DNA of 64,000 nucleotides from Prevotella sp. oral taxon 475 (GCF_018127805.1 NZ_CP072334.1:970001-1034000); one strand, 5' to 3'. Positions 45,777 to 56,903 are shown, counted from the first letter of the stretch. Made by a program: numbers and translations. Notes: generated from the letters alone by a model not told the origin.

Positions 45777-48545
45777 ATGAGAAAACATACATTATTACCG
45801 GCTCTGTTGTTTGTAGCCGTAGCCTTGCACGCTGTGGTGCGGACAAATTTCCCTACGGACAACACGCGCGCAAAACGTAAAAAGGTGACCGTAACAAAGC
45901 AGGCACAAATCGCAAACGCAGATACCGTTATGCGCAACATCGCCCTGTCGAAAGACATTGATGTGAGTGCGTCGGCATTCGTCAACCAGAATGAGACGCC
46001 CGAGAAGGCTTGCGATGGGGACGTGCGAACCAAATGGTGCGACAACAGCTCGCCAAACAAGTGGTTGCTTTACGACCTTCAGAAAGATTACAACGTGCGT
46101 AAGGTTTGCCTGATATGGGAAAATTGGGACCCCAACAACATATATAAGGTGCAAACAAGTGTCGACGGACAACACTGGACCGACCGAATAACGGAGACAA
46201 CAAATACACAAAACCAACGTGTTTACGATGTGGATTGGAAAGGTGTGCGCTTAGTTCGTTTCCTTGTGCCCGAAGAGGCCAAAGACGACGCTGTGCGCTT
46301 GATGGAGTTCCAGGTGTGGACTAGGGGCGCAGGGCAGCCCTCGCGCATCGAGCCGATAGGCAAATGGGGTGCTATGGTTAAGCCACGCTATCTGCATACG
46401 GAGGGTAAGAAAAAGATATACGCACTGATGTCGTTTGTAGACAATAGGGTGGGGGTTATCGATGCTAATGGAAGCAATTGCGTAATCGGTCCGCAAATGC
46501 CGTTCGGTTCTATCAATCCGTCGCCCCAAACACCAGAAGGCGAACACGACGGATATGCGCCTAATCAGCCAATACGTGGCTTCGGACAGCTGCACGTTAG
46601 TGGAACGGGATGGGGAAAGTATGGCCATTTCTTGCTTTCGCCTCAAGTGGGGCTTAGTATTGGCGAAACCGAACACGACTCGCCAGCAAGTGACGAGGTG
46701 GCTAAGCCCAACTATTATAGGGCAAAATTAGATAGGTATGGTATCGTTACCGAACTAACGCCAACCGAACATGCCGCCATTTACCGCTTCACTTTCCCAC
46801 AAACGCCCGAGGCGAACATAGCCATGGACGTAACCCACAGTCTTACCCGCGACATTGCCAAATATATCGGCGGAACGGTTAAGGCAAACAACGTGAGCAT
46901 AGACAGTGACGAAGGCGACAAGTTTTCGGGTATGATTGAATACGAAGGAGGTTTCAGCGGTGGTTTTTACAAGTTGTATTTCACCGCTCAGCTAGATAAG
47001 AAGCCTCGATCGTTTGGCGTATGGAAAAACGGAACGCTGCAACAAGGCGCCAAGAAGGCTGAGCTTACCAAAGGAGAAGACCGTATTGGTAGCTACTTTA
47101 CATACTACACGAACAACGGTGAGGTGGTTAAGCTCAAGATAGCCATATCGTTTAACAGTGTTGAACAGGCCAAGAAGTATCTCGCTGCCGAAATTCCAGG
47201 GTGGGATTTCGAGACAACGAAGAAGCGTGGTGAGGACAAATGGAACCGCATATTGAGCGATATCGTTGTAGACGAAGCCCCAGCCGTGAGGATGAAACAG
47301 TTTTATTCGGCCTTGTATCACTGCTTGCTGATGCCCCGAAACCGCACCAACGAGTTCCCCGCATTCGGCAACAAGGAACTGTGGGACGACCATTTCGCCG
47401 TGTGGGATACGTGGCGTACGCTCTTCCCGCTGCTCACCATCATCGAGCCCGACGTGGTTGGACGTAACGTTCAGGCCTTCGTTAATCGCTGGAAGGTGAA
47501 CGGAAAGGTGAAAGACGCCTATATAGCAGGTAACGATATGGTCGAAGAACAAGGTGGAAACGATGTAGACAACATCGTGGCCGACGCTATTATTAAAGAC
47601 ATTAAAGGCTTTGACAAGGCTGAGGCTTACAAGTACTTGAAGTTCAGTGCCGACCACGAGCGCCGTGCAGCGCCGTTAATGGTGGGCGAAAAGGGGTTGG
47701 GCCAAAACGATACGCTGTTCTATCGGCAGAACGGATGGCTCCCCGGTGGCGTGATGGCCCAATCAACAGCCTTGGAATACTCCTATAACGACTACTGTGT
47801 GGCATTGGCAGCCAAGAAATTGGGTCACGAATGCGACTACAAGAAATATCTGGAACGCTCGAAACGCTGGGTGAACATGTGGAACGCCGACTTGGAAAGC
47901 AAGGGCTTTAAGGGCTTTATTTGCCCCAGAGACAAAGACGGAAAGTGGATAGACATAGATGCCACCTACTTTTGGGGCTCGTGGAAACGCTATTTTTATG
48001 AAGCCAACGCTTGGACTTATTCTTTCTTCGTGCCCCACGACATAGACAAACTCATCGAATTGAATGGTGGCAAGGAGCAGTTTGCCAAGAAACTGGACTA
48101 CGGTTTCAGAAACAGCCTGTTGGAGTTGGCCAATGAACCATCGTTCCTTACGGCGCGCCTCTTCAATCATGCCGGACGGATGGACCTCACTTGCTATTGG
48201 GTGAACCACGTGTTGGAAAACCTTTTCGGCGAATATTCCATGCCCGGCAACGACGATAGCGGCGCCATGTCTTCGTGGTGGCTTTTCTCGGCTATGGGTT
48301 TCTTCCCCAACGCAGGGCAAAACATCTACTATCTCAATTCGCCCTTGTTTAAACGGGTTACCATACAACGGGCAAACGGCAACATCGAGATAAGCGCGCC
48401 CAACCGCACCGACAAGAACATCTATATAAAAGAGGTGATGGTGAACGGCAAGACCTGCACCGACGGCATCATTACTTATGACGACCTGAAGAACGGGGCA
48501 ACCATAAGGTACGAACTAACGAAGAGAACATCGAATAACAATTAA
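45777..48545 (+). CDS. GH92 alpha-mannosidase with discoidin (CBM32-like) domain
   Basis: 922 aa, secreted. Residues ~50-185 are an F5/8 type C (discoidin) domain: ASAFVNQNETPEKACDGDVR and RLMEFQVWTRG. The GH92 N-domain (FGQLHVSGTGWGKYGHFLLS; IYRFTFPQTPEANIAMDVTH) and the catalytic (alpha/alpha)6 domain follow, with WDTWRTLFPLLTIIEPD and MPGNDDSGAMSSWWLFSAMG. GH92 enzymes are calcium-dependent exo-alpha-mannosidases that remove mannose from N-glycans or yeast mannan. First gene of the locus; the next gene follows after 11 nt. Confidence 0.92.
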   Translation: MRKHTLLPALLFVAVALHAVVRTNFPTDNTRAKRKKVTVTKQAQIANADTVMRNIALSKDIDVSASAFVNQNETPEKACDGDVRTKWCDNSSPNKWLLYDLQKDYNVRKVCLIWENWDPNNIYKVQTSVDGQHWTDRITETTNTQNQRVYDVDWKGVRLVRFLVPEEAKDDAVRLMEFQVWTRGAGQPSRIEPIGKWGAMVKPRYLHTEGKKKIYALMSFVDNRVGVIDANGSNCVIGPQMPFGSINPSPQTPEGEHDGYAPNQPIRGFGQLHVSGTGWGKYGHFLLSPQVGLSIGETEHDSPASDEVAKPNYYRAKLDRYGIVTELTPTEHAAIYRFTFPQTPEANIAMDVTHSLTRDIAKYIGGTVKANNVSIDSDEGDKFSGMIEYEGGFSGGFYKLYFTAQLDKKPRSFGVWKNGTLQQGAKKAELTKGEDRIGSYFTYYTNNGEVVKLKIAISFNSVEQAKKYLAAEIPGWDFETTKKRGEDKWNRILSDIVVDEAPAVRMKQFYSALYHCLLMPRNRTNEFPAFGNKELWDDHFAVWDTWRTLFPLLTIIEPDVVGRNVQAFVNRWKVNGKVKDAYIAGNDMVEEQGGNDVDNIVADAIIKDIKGFDKAEAYKYLKFSADHERRAAPLMVGEKGLGQNDTLFYRQNGWLPGGVMAQSTALEYSYNDYCVALAAKKLGHECDYKKYLERSKRWVNMWNADLESKGFKGFICPRDKDGKWIDIDATYFWGSWKRYFYEANAWTYSFFVPHDIDKLIELNGGKEQFAKKLDYGFRNSLLELANEPSFLTARLFNHAGRMDLTCYWVNHVLENLFGEYSMPGNDDSGAMSSWWLFSAMGFFPNAGQNIYYLNSPLFKRVTIQRANGNIEISAPNRTDKNIYIKEVMVNGKTCTDGIITYDDLKNGATIRYELTKRTSNNN

Positions 48546-48556
48546 TATTAAACAAC

Positions 48557-49324
48557 ATGAAACATTTCCTTTTGACGTTGGGCTTTATGCTCACGCTCGG
48601 TGTGCTTTCGGCATTCGGGCAACAAACGGGTAACAAGCTTTGGCTTAAAGCCTCGAAAGTGCTGCTTCCCACTGGCGGCAAAGTGTCGTTTGAGGTAGAA
48701 GGCACCAATCCGTCTGCCACCTACAAGTACAAGTGGACTTTACCCAAACAGTTTAAGAAATTGTCTGAAAGGGGCAATAAAGTGGTGGTGAAAATCCCCG
48801 ATGAAGGTAATTACGAGGTGAAGGTGTTTGTGGAAAGCAACGATGAGAGCGACGACGTAGAACTGAAAACCAACGTAGAAGTATCGAACAGCAAAAAGAT
48901 AGAACTGCTGAGTGTTGGCAAGAAGGTTGTGTCGTGTAGCGGCAACGTGGGCGACGAAAGGCCCGATTGGCTCTTTGATGGTACCGCCGACCCCGACAAT
49001 TACAGCAAGAAATGGTGTGCCGAGGGAAAGAAAGAACACGAAGTGGTGGTAGACTTAGGGCAAACATGCCAAATCTATCGCTTGAAATTCTACGACTGCC
49101 GTACCAAAGAGACCGATTACGACAACATCCAAAACTTTAAACTCTTTGTGAGCGACAACCAAACCGACTGGACTTTGGCCCTAAGCGAGACGGGGAACAA
49201 CGATAACGTGAAAGACATTACCTTTGCTCCCGTCAAGGGAAGATACGTGAAATTCGTGGCCTACGACCCAAACAAAGACTTCACCATCCGCGTCTGGGAA
49301 CTGGAACTATATGGCGTAAAATAG
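48557..49324 (+). CDS. Secreted discoidin-domain protein
   Basis: 255 aa with signal peptide MKHFLLTLGFMLTLGVLSAFGQ. Residues ~25-115 look like a beta-sandwich (PKD/Ig-like: ATYKYKWTLPKQFKKLSERG, VVVKIPDEGNYEVKVFVES). Residues ~125-255 are an F5/8 type C fold (DWLFDGTADPDNYSKKWCAE, FKLFVSDNQTDWTLALSE, FTIRVWELELYG). It is probably a non-catalytic sugar-binding component; placed between two GH92 enzymes. Confidence 0.8.
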   Translation: MKHFLLTLGFMLTLGVLSAFGQQTGNKLWLKASKVLLPTGGKVSFEVEGTNPSATYKYKWTLPKQFKKLSERGNKVVVKIPDEGNYEVKVFVESNDESDDVELKTNVEVSNSKKIELLSVGKKVVSCSGNVGDERPDWLFDGTADPDNYSKKWCAEGKKEHEVVVDLGQTCQIYRLKFYDCRTKETDYDNIQNFKLFVSDNQTDWTLALSETGNNDNVKDITFAPVKGRYVKFVAYDPNKDFTIRVWELELYGVK

Positions 49325-49555
49325 TAAATGGCGCGGTAAGGGGGCGCCTTATGGTGCTGCATGGTTCTCTTCTTGTTCCTCCCCAAAGAACGTTTAGCCT
49401 TTCCACTTTGCCAAAAGAGCCGTGCCGGCGATTTTCAATACTCGCCAAGGCAACGTTCGAACAAGTTTGGCATTGTCTCCTTTGGCTTAACGAAAACGTC
49501 GAACTATTGCGGCGTCCGGCGCACCTTTACCCCCTCCCTTACAAACAGGTGGCTT

Positions 49556-51820
49556 ATGCTTAAACCAGTAAGATTTTGGGTATGCCTGGCTCTTATCCTG
49601 GGCATGCCAAGGGTGTTTTTTGCCCAAGACAAGACACCCTATCGGCTTGTAAACCCCTTTATAGGCACGGGCAACGAGGGCAACTGCTTCCCTGGTGCCC
49701 AGGCTCCGTTCGGCATGCTGTCGTTAAGTCCTAACAACACGTTCGACAATTATGAAGATGCCGCATCGCGTCCGGGTTACAAATATTTCCGGAACGAGAT
49801 AAACGGCTTTGGGATGACGCATTATAGCGGTGTGGGTTGCCATGCCATGCAAGACTTGCAGTTTATGCCCGTTGCGGGAACACTCGACAAATCGCCCGTG
49901 AACGACAAGCATGCATACGTGTCGCACTTCTCGCACGAACGCGAAAAGGCAATGCCTGGCTATTATTCCGTTACGCTCGACGATTACCATGTGGATGCGA
50001 AGTTCGCTGCTACGGTACACGCTGCCATCGGCGAAATTACCTATCGCGGCGACCAAGAGGCACATCTGGTGTTTGCTCCAACAAACTGTGCCAACGGCAT
50101 CGGCGATGGAGAACTGCACATCGAGTCGACAGCCATGACCGTAACGGGGTGGGTTTCGACGGGCGGATTTTGTTGGCGCGACCCCAAAGACCGCCCATAC
50201 CGCGTGTTTTTTGTGGCTAAGTTCAACACCAAGTTCAGCAGCTACGGCGTGTGGAAAGGCAAAGCTAAGGCCGAAGGGGCCTCTAACGTGGCAGGAGACG
50301 ACGTGGGCGCATACGTGTCGTTTGGAAAGTTGAATGGAAAGGCAGTGAAAATGAAGGTGGCCATCTCGTATGTGAGTATCGATAACGCCCACAAAAACCT
50401 GCAAGAAGAGATAAGCTGTTGGGAGTTTGAGGACGTTTGCCGCGCAACGAAATCGCAATGGGAGCGCATGTTGTCGCGCCTGACCGTAGAAGGAGGCAGC
50501 GAAAGTCAACGGCAAGCATTTTACACCGCCGTTTACCACAACCTTTTGCACCCCAACGTGTACAGTGACGTGAACGGCGACTACATGGGATTTGACGATA
50601 AAGTGCATCGTGTGGCCAATGGAAGGAAACAATATGCCAACTTCTCGCTGTGGGACACCTATCACACAACCGCCACATTGCAGGCCCTAATCGCACCCGA
50701 TGAGGCTTCGGACATGGCCCAATCGCTGTTACTTGATGCCGAGCAAGGAGGGGCTTATCCCAATTGGAGCATGAACAACGTTGAATATGGGGTGATGAAT
50801 GGCTACTCAACGTTCCCCTTCATTGCCAATCTCTATGCCTTTGGGGCACGGAACTTCGACCTGCAAGCAACCAAAGAGATGATGAAACGCGTGTCGGTGA
50901 AACACATTAAGTGTAAAGGTTTCCACGGTTGGGAGCACGTTGAAGACTACATGACGTATGGATACGTGCCCGTAGATAGGCATGGGCATGGCGCCTCGAT
51001 GACCCTTGAATATGCCATTGACGACTTTTCTATTGCCCAGATATGCAAGGCTGCCGGCGACGAGGCTGCATACAACTATTATATGAATCGTTCGCAAAGT
51101 TTCGAAAAACTATTTGATGAAGAAACGCGGCTGATAAGGCCGAGAAACGCCGACGGCAGTTTCCTAACGCCTTTCGCACCCAACATGGAGAAAGGCTTTA
51201 ACGAAGGTAATGCCATGCAGTATTTTTGGAGCGTTCCGCATAACGTAGATGCCTTGACAGACTTTTGTGGAGGTAAGGACGCTATGGAGAAACGGCTCGA
51301 CACGTTTACGTCGCAAGTGAAGTGCGGTTGGGCACCCGATGTTCCATATTATTGGTTGGGCAACGAACCTTGCTTTGGGAGTGTCTACGTGTACAACTTC
51401 TTAGGCAAGGCATGGAAAAGTCAACGGATGGTGCGAAACGTCCTCAATCGGTTCGACGATACGCCTAACGGGCTCCCCGGCGATGACGATGCCGGTGCAA
51501 TGTCGGCCTTATACGTATTCTCGGCTATGGGATTGTATCCCTACATCCCGGGCATTGGAGGCTTTGTGGTAACGGGTCCGCTGTTCACTAAGGTTCAGTT
51601 GCAGCTCAAGGGGGGTAAAACGCTCACTATTATTGGTGAAAACGCAGGCAATGATGCCCCTTACATACAGCGTTTGCAAGTAGACGGGCGCGAAACAACA
51701 TCCACGTGGTTAGACTGGAACAAACTGAAACATGGCGCAAGGCTGAACTTCGTGATGGGTAAAGAGCCCAACAAACAATGGGGAGCGACAGAGAAAGACG
51801 TTCCGCCGTCTTATTATTAA
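49556..51820 (+). CDS. GH92 alpha-mannosidase, second copy
   Basis: 754 aa from ATG 49556 (MLKPVRFWVCLALILGMPRV, signal peptide ending FAQ). The frame is open to 49361 but those residues do not fit the family. No discoidin domain: GH92 starts at once with VNPFIGTGNEGNCFPGAQAP. Catalytic region includes WDTYHTTATLQALIAPDE and GLPGDDDAGAMSALYVFSAMG. It differs strongly from the first copy, so the two enzymes probably cut different mannose linkages. Confidence 0.9.
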   Translation: MLKPVRFWVCLALILGMPRVFFAQDKTPYRLVNPFIGTGNEGNCFPGAQAPFGMLSLSPNNTFDNYEDAASRPGYKYFRNEINGFGMTHYSGVGCHAMQDLQFMPVAGTLDKSPVNDKHAYVSHFSHEREKAMPGYYSVTLDDYHVDAKFAATVHAAIGEITYRGDQEAHLVFAPTNCANGIGDGELHIESTAMTVTGWVSTGGFCWRDPKDRPYRVFFVAKFNTKFSSYGVWKGKAKAEGASNVAGDDVGAYVSFGKLNGKAVKMKVAISYVSIDNAHKNLQEEISCWEFEDVCRATKSQWERMLSRLTVEGGSESQRQAFYTAVYHNLLHPNVYSDVNGDYMGFDDKVHRVANGRKQYANFSLWDTYHTTATLQALIAPDEASDMAQSLLLDAEQGGAYPNWSMNNVEYGVMNGYSTFPFIANLYAFGARNFDLQATKEMMKRVSVKHIKCKGFHGWEHVEDYMTYGYVPVDRHGHGASMTLEYAIDDFSIAQICKAAGDEAAYNYYMNRSQSFEKLFDEETRLIRPRNADGSFLTPFAPNMEKGFNEGNAMQYFWSVPHNVDALTDFCGGKDAMEKRLDTFTSQVKCGWAPDVPYYWLGNEPCFGSVYVYNFLGKAWKSQRMVRNVLNRFDDTPNGLPGDDDAGAMSALYVFSAMGLYPYIPGIGGFVVTGPLFTKVQLQLKGGKTLTIIGENAGNDAPYIQRLQVDGRETTSTWLDWNKLKHGARLNFVMGKEPNKQWGATEKDVPPSYY

Positions 51821-51884
51821 GGTGGGATGGGCAAGCAAACGCTTTGCTGCCTGCCAACAATCTAAGTACAAACAATAAAATCAG

Positions 51885-54800
51885 ATGAGAATGAATAAAT
51901 ACGCATTGTTGCTGTTCTCGCTTTGTTCGGTGCCCTTGTCGGCATTAGCTCAGGGCAAACACATAACGGGTAGGGTGTCTGACACGAAAGCCGAACCCAT
52001 CGTGGGAGCAGTAATCAAAATTCAAAACAAGGCTGCTGTGGTTACGGATGCCGAGGGTAGGTATGCCATTGATGCAGAGCCTGGCGACGTGTTAGACATC
52101 ACTTGTATCGGCATGCAGAGCCAAAGGTTGAAGGTTGGCAACCGGTCTACCCTCAATGTGGTGCTGCAAGACGATGCCGTGAAACTCGACGACATCGTCG
52201 TTGTGGGTTATGGCACGATGAAGAAACGTGACCTCTCGGGAGCAGTGGCCAAGATAAGCGGCGACGACCTTTTGGGGACGGGCGCTTCCAGCTTTAACCA
52301 AGCCCTGCAAGGAAAGGTGTCGGGTGTGGTGGTTAACAAAACCGACGGGGCACCGGGCGGCGCCATCAGCATCAATGTGCGTGGCGCAAACTCGTTCACC
52401 ACAAGCACCGAGCCGCTTTACATTGTAGATGGTGTTCCCTTTGAAACGGCTGGCACGCCATCGAGTAAGGCCACCGACGGCAGTCAGATGCGCATGAACG
52501 CCCTCGCCTCGATTAACCCACACGACATCGAGTCGCTCGAAATACTTAAAGATGCCTCTGCAACGGCCATCTATGGGTCGCGTGGAGCCAACGGCGTGGT
52601 GCTCATTACCACGAAGAAAGGTAAGGCCGGGCGTGGAAAGATTGAGTTCACGTCGAACCTGAGCATGTCGAACGTGCTGAAAAAGATAGATGTGCTCGAC
52701 CCCGTTACCTACGCGCGTTACATTAATGAACAAACGGCCAACAGGGCAATATATAACGGAGAAACCGTGAACGGGCTGCCTTACGAGGGAAAATGGAAGT
52801 ATCGGGAACTCAACGGAAAGATTGTTGAGAACTCGGGCGTGTACAATCCCTCGCCCGAGGATTTCCTCAATCCAGGCCTGCGAACCGACCAATATGGGAA
52901 CAAAACGATGGTGCGAGGCACCAATTGGCAAGACGAAATCTACCATACGGGTTTCTCTCAAGAGTACAACCTTAACGTGTCGGGTAGCGACAACAATGGT
53001 TGGTGGTCGTTTTCGGGTAACTATCTCAACCAAACGGGCGTTATCAGGCGTTCGGGATTTGAGCGTTACATCCTTCACATGAACATCGGACGTAGGGTGA
53101 AAGACTGGTTAGAGATTGGCATGAACATGAATTACACCAACTCGACGACCGACTTCGCCAAGTCGAGCAATGAAGTTGGTGTGGTAAGGTCGGCCTTGGT
53201 GTTCCCTGCCACTTATGCTCCCGATGTCAGCGTGTATGAGTCGGACAAGCTAAACTGGCTTGCATCGAACCCTGTCGTTTATCTTAACAACTCGAAAGAC
53301 CAGCAGCGGATGAGCAACTTCTTCTCCTCGTCTTACTTGGAGGCTAAGATCAGACCTTATTTAAAGTTCCGACAGAACCTCGGATTGGGTTATTCGGAAA
53401 ACAGTCGCGGGTCGTATTACGACAGGCATACCTCCGAAGGCAAGTATCCCGACAATGGGAAAGGAGGGCAAAGCGATAGCTGGTGGAAGAGCCTGACGTC
53501 CGAATCGCTGCTTACTTTCGATAAGAGTTTCGGTGGAAAGCACTCTGTAAACGCCTTGTTAGGCTTTACCTACGAGATAGCCAATTTCGGTTCGAAGGGC
53601 ATGTCTGCAAAAAACTTCCCCTCGGACGTAACCCAAGAGCACAATATGGGATTGGGATTAAGCTATAATGCGCCAGAGAGCGAGCGCGGACAGCAAAAGC
53701 TGATGTCGCTATTGGCACGCGTCAACTATTCGTATTCAGGCGGAAAATACGTCGCTACCGCATCTTTGCGTCGCGATGGATCGAGCAAATTCTCTCAGGC
53801 AAACAACAAAATAGGGCACTTCGCATCAGGTGCGGTGGCCTGGCGACTATCAGAAGAACGCTTCGTTAAGGATTTAGATATCTTCGATAACCTTAAACTG
53901 CGATTCAGCTACGGACAAACGGGTAACCAAGGTATTGGCGCTTATCAGGCACAATTATATATGATAGCGTCTAACTATCCTTATAATGGCAGCATGTCTA
54001 GTGGTTTCTCGGAGGTGTTATGGCGTGGCGCGCTGAACAAAAACCTGAAATGGGAAACCACCGACCAATTTAATCTTGGCCTTGACATGGCCTTTTGGAG
54101 AGGAAGGGTTAACCTCACGGCCGACTTGTATTGGAAAAAGACGCGCGACTTGCTGCAAAGTACCGCCATCCCTTCTAGCAACGGCTTCGTCAATATGTGG
54201 TCTAACGAGGGTCATGTGGTGAACAAAGGACTTGAAGTTGCAGCGAAGTTCAATGCCATTAACCATAAGGGTTTCAACTGGAACATCGAAGCGAATATCG
54301 CCTTTAACAAGAACGAAATAGGCGGACTCTCGTCTGACCGCTTCGCCGAACGCATATCTGCGGGTATGGAAAAGGTGTTCGTTCAACGCAACGGACTTCC
54401 TATCGGAGCCATTTACGGCTTCTTGGAAGACGGATTTTATGATAACGAGGCCGAGGCTCGTATGAATAAGAGTTACGCAGGAATGTCGTCTGAAGATATT
54501 AAACGTTTCGTTATCGGTGAGGTTAAGTACAAAGACCTTAACGGAGATGGGATGATTACCGATGCCGACAAAACCGTAATAGGGAAGACTTTACCCGACT
54601 ATACCTTCGGAATTACCAACACGTTCAGTTGGAAAGGGTTTAACCTGAGTTTCTTCTTCCAAGGTTCGGTGGGCAATAGCCTCTTCAATGCCAACATGCG
54701 TGATGTTCGCCTCGACGACATTGGCAATATTCCCCGCAGTGCGTACGAGGCTAGATGGACACCCGAAACGGCTGCAACGGCGCGTTATCCCAAAAACGTG

Positions 54801-55085
54801 GCCACGCGAAACCGCGATATGAAGGTGTCGGATCGTTATGTGGAGGATGCCTCTTACTTACGACTGAAGAACCTAAACCTAGGTTATAACATCAAGCCAC
54901 ATTGGCAAGGCATCTCTAATATATATGTATATGCCAGCGCCACAAACCTGTTTACCATTACCAAATATAGCGGAGCCGACCCCGATGTCAATGCTTTCGG
55001 ATGGGACGCATCGCGACGTGGCGTGGATTATTACTGCTATCCTGGTAGTAGAACCTTTACCATCGGATTTAAGTTGGATTACTAA
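51885..55085 (+). CDS. susC: SusC/RagA-type TonB-dependent outer membrane transporter
   Basis: 1066 aa. Signal peptide (ALLLFSLCSVPLSALAQG), CarboxypepD_reg-like domain (ITGRVSDTKAEPIVGAVIKI), TonB plug with the SusC signature DIVVVGYGTMKKRDLSGAVA, SLEILKDASATAIYGSRGAN and GVVLITTKKGK. The large barrel ends with SRTFTIGFKLDY. Imports oligosaccharides, presumably mannose-containing, with the SusD partner that follows 15 nt downstream. Confidence 0.95.
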   Translation: MRMNKYALLLFSLCSVPLSALAQGKHITGRVSDTKAEPIVGAVIKIQNKAAVVTDAEGRYAIDAEPGDVLDITCIGMQSQRLKVGNRSTLNVVLQDDAVKLDDIVVVGYGTMKKRDLSGAVAKISGDDLLGTGASSFNQALQGKVSGVVVNKTDGAPGGAISINVRGANSFTTSTEPLYIVDGVPFETAGTPSSKATDGSQMRMNALASINPHDIESLEILKDASATAIYGSRGANGVVLITTKKGKAGRGKIEFTSNLSMSNVLKKIDVLDPVTYARYINEQTANRAIYNGETVNGLPYEGKWKYRELNGKIVENSGVYNPSPEDFLNPGLRTDQYGNKTMVRGTNWQDEIYHTGFSQEYNLNVSGSDNNGWWSFSGNYLNQTGVIRRSGFERYILHMNIGRRVKDWLEIGMNMNYTNSTTDFAKSSNEVGVVRSALVFPATYAPDVSVYESDKLNWLASNPVVYLNNSKDQQRMSNFFSSSYLEAKIRPYLKFRQNLGLGYSENSRGSYYDRHTSEGKYPDNGKGGQSDSWWKSLTSESLLTFDKSFGGKHSVNALLGFTYEIANFGSKGMSAKNFPSDVTQEHNMGLGLSYNAPESERGQQKLMSLLARVNYSYSGGKYVATASLRRDGSSKFSQANNKIGHFASGAVAWRLSEERFVKDLDIFDNLKLRFSYGQTGNQGIGAYQAQLYMIASNYPYNGSMSSGFSEVLWRGALNKNLKWETTDQFNLGLDMAFWRGRVNLTADLYWKKTRDLLQSTAIPSSNGFVNMWSNEGHVVNKGLEVAAKFNAINHKGFNWNIEANIAFNKNEIGGLSSDRFAERISAGMEKVFVQRNGLPIGAIYGFLEDGFYDNEAEARMNKSYAGMSSEDIKRFVIGEVKYKDLNGDGMITDADKTVIGKTLPDYTFGITNTFSWKGFNLSFFFQGSVGNSLFNANMRDVRLDDIGNIPRSAYEARWTPETAATARYPKNVATRNRDMKVSDRYVEDASYLRLKNLNLGYNIKPHWQGISNIYVYASATNLFTITKYSGADPDVNAFGWDASRRGVDYYCYPGSRTFTIGFKLDY

Positions 55086-55100
55086 AAACGGAGTCTCATT

Positions 55101-56861
55101 ATGAAAAAGATATGTGTTAAATCCATTGTCGCTTGCTTGTTGGGCACACTTGCTACGACGTTTTGCGTCTCATGCGCAGACATGTTGGACGAGAAAGGCT
55201 TCTCGTTCGTTAACGACAAGAACATAGAAAATAACGACGAAGGTGCCCAGCAATGGGCCACAGGGGCATTTAGTGTGCTCACTTACGAGGTGTTTCGCTG
55301 GGATGCGTTCCCCCATGTACTCGATTTCGACTGCGATTATATGACCGGACCCGACTGGGCATTTGGCAAATTTGGGTCGGGAAACTTCCAAGACGACGAC
55401 CACGCACAGCAGATGTGGGAGAAGATGTATAACATGATACACCGCTGTAACCTAGGAATTGAGAACGTTGAGGCTATGACGGGCACCACACCACGTGGCA
55501 AAGACAATGCCATTGGCGAAATGCAGGTGCTCAGGGCATACGCCTATTTCCTCCTGGTAAGGGCATTTGGCCCCATCCCCATTCGTGATCACACCATCAA
55601 TTCGGGACTTTCCGACATTCACCAGCCACGCCAACCCATCGACTCTGTTTACCATTACATCATCGCCAACTTGCAACAGGCCGAGCAACGGCTCTATAAG
55701 AACACCGATAGGGAATTCTCCTTGGGGCATGTTTCGGCAGGAACGGCTGCGTCGCTCTTGGCAAAGGTCTACCTAACCATGGCTTCGGGTGCTGTTCCCA
55801 CAGGCGAAAAGGTTATCGTAAGGGGTGGAAAGGCGTTCGAGAAAGTGGCAGGCGAGAAGGTTTACACCAATCCCGTGGCCATTGAACACCAGAAAACGCA
55901 GCTCGCAGGATATGACAAGATAGACTACATGAAGTACTTCGCCTTGGCCCGAGATAAGGCTAAGGAAGTGATGGACGGTAAGTATGGCTCGTACGACTTA
56001 CTGCCTTATGATGCGCTTTGGGCAATAGGCAACCGCAATAAGGTGGAACACATCTGGAGTTTGCAAACCGTTTCCAACGATGATATTTATGGCGTGTCTT
56101 TTGGCGAAGGCTATGCGGGCGTGTTAGGTACGGCTGGCGAGACCTATGGCTTACATCATGGCATGCGCAATCATTGGTATAAGCTGTTCGAACCGCAAGA
56201 CTATCGCATCACAAAAGGCGTGATGCACCGCTGGCAACGCTATCATGCCGTAGACTATCATGGCGGTTCCTATTATCCCAACACCGATGAATGGAAGAAA
56301 AAAGCCCAAGGTTATACCAATGATGAAGGAAAGTGGGTGGCTCCCGTTGCACCCTTCAACGATGGACTTTCTTACGAAAGCAAGAACGATAACAATTATC
56401 TGGCTTATCTCACTAAGTACACTTACGTAAGCGACAGAACGAAAAAGCGGGCCGACATATATTTCCCCTTCTTGCGTTTTGCCGATGTACTGTTGATTTA
56501 TGCAGAGGCAGCCAACGAAGCCAACAATGGTCCTACCTCCGAAGCGCTTAATGCACTTAACCGCGTAAGGGTGCGCAGCAATGCCACGCCCAAATCGCTT
56601 ACGGGTGTAGGGAATATCAACGACAAGGTGCTTTTCCGCTCAGCCGTGCTGGAAGAACGAGCAATGGAATTTGCCGAAGAGGGCGATCGTCGCTGGGACT
56701 TGATAAGATGGGGCATCTATCTGCCCGTAATGAATGCCATTGGTGGAACAGACGAGGTGGACATAGTGAAATCAAGGATGGAAAAACACCAGCTCTTCCC
56801 CATTCCTGGTTCGGAAGTGGGCGTTAATAAGTTCATAACTACAAACAATCCGGGGTGGTAA
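55101..56861 (+). CDS. susD: SusD/RagB-type surface lipoprotein
   Basis: 586 aa. Lipobox FCVSC near residue 25 (then ADMLDEKGF). SusD blocks: EMQVLRAYAYFLLVRAFGPI, RFADVLLIYAEAANEAN, ALNALNRVRVRSNA and ERAMEFAEEGDRRWDLIRWG. It forms the lid of the SusCD complex and binds glycan on the cell surface. Confidence 0.95.
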   Translation: MKKICVKSIVACLLGTLATTFCVSCADMLDEKGFSFVNDKNIENNDEGAQQWATGAFSVLTYEVFRWDAFPHVLDFDCDYMTGPDWAFGKFGSGNFQDDDHAQQMWEKMYNMIHRCNLGIENVEAMTGTTPRGKDNAIGEMQVLRAYAYFLLVRAFGPIPIRDHTINSGLSDIHQPRQPIDSVYHYIIANLQQAEQRLYKNTDREFSLGHVSAGTAASLLAKVYLTMASGAVPTGEKVIVRGGKAFEKVAGEKVYTNPVAIEHQKTQLAGYDKIDYMKYFALARDKAKEVMDGKYGSYDLLPYDALWAIGNRNKVEHIWSLQTVSNDDIYGVSFGEGYAGVLGTAGETYGLHHGMRNHWYKLFEPQDYRITKGVMHRWQRYHAVDYHGGSYYPNTDEWKKKAQGYTNDEGKWVAPVAPFNDGLSYESKNDNNYLAYLTKYTYVSDRTKKRADIYFPFLRFADVLLIYAEAANEANNGPTSEALNALNRVRVRSNATPKSLTGVGNINDKVLFRSAVLEERAMEFAEEGDRRWDLIRWGIYLPVMNAIGGTDEVDIVKSRMEKHQLFPIPGSEVGVNKFITTNNPGW

Positions 56862-56903
56862 TGGCCTTGGCTAGAGATAAACATCCCCTTTAATTGCACG
56901 ATA

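Noticed and set aside
49361..49555. N-terminal extension of the second GH92 protein
   Set aside because: The signal peptide starts at 49556; the upstream residues have no family similarity.
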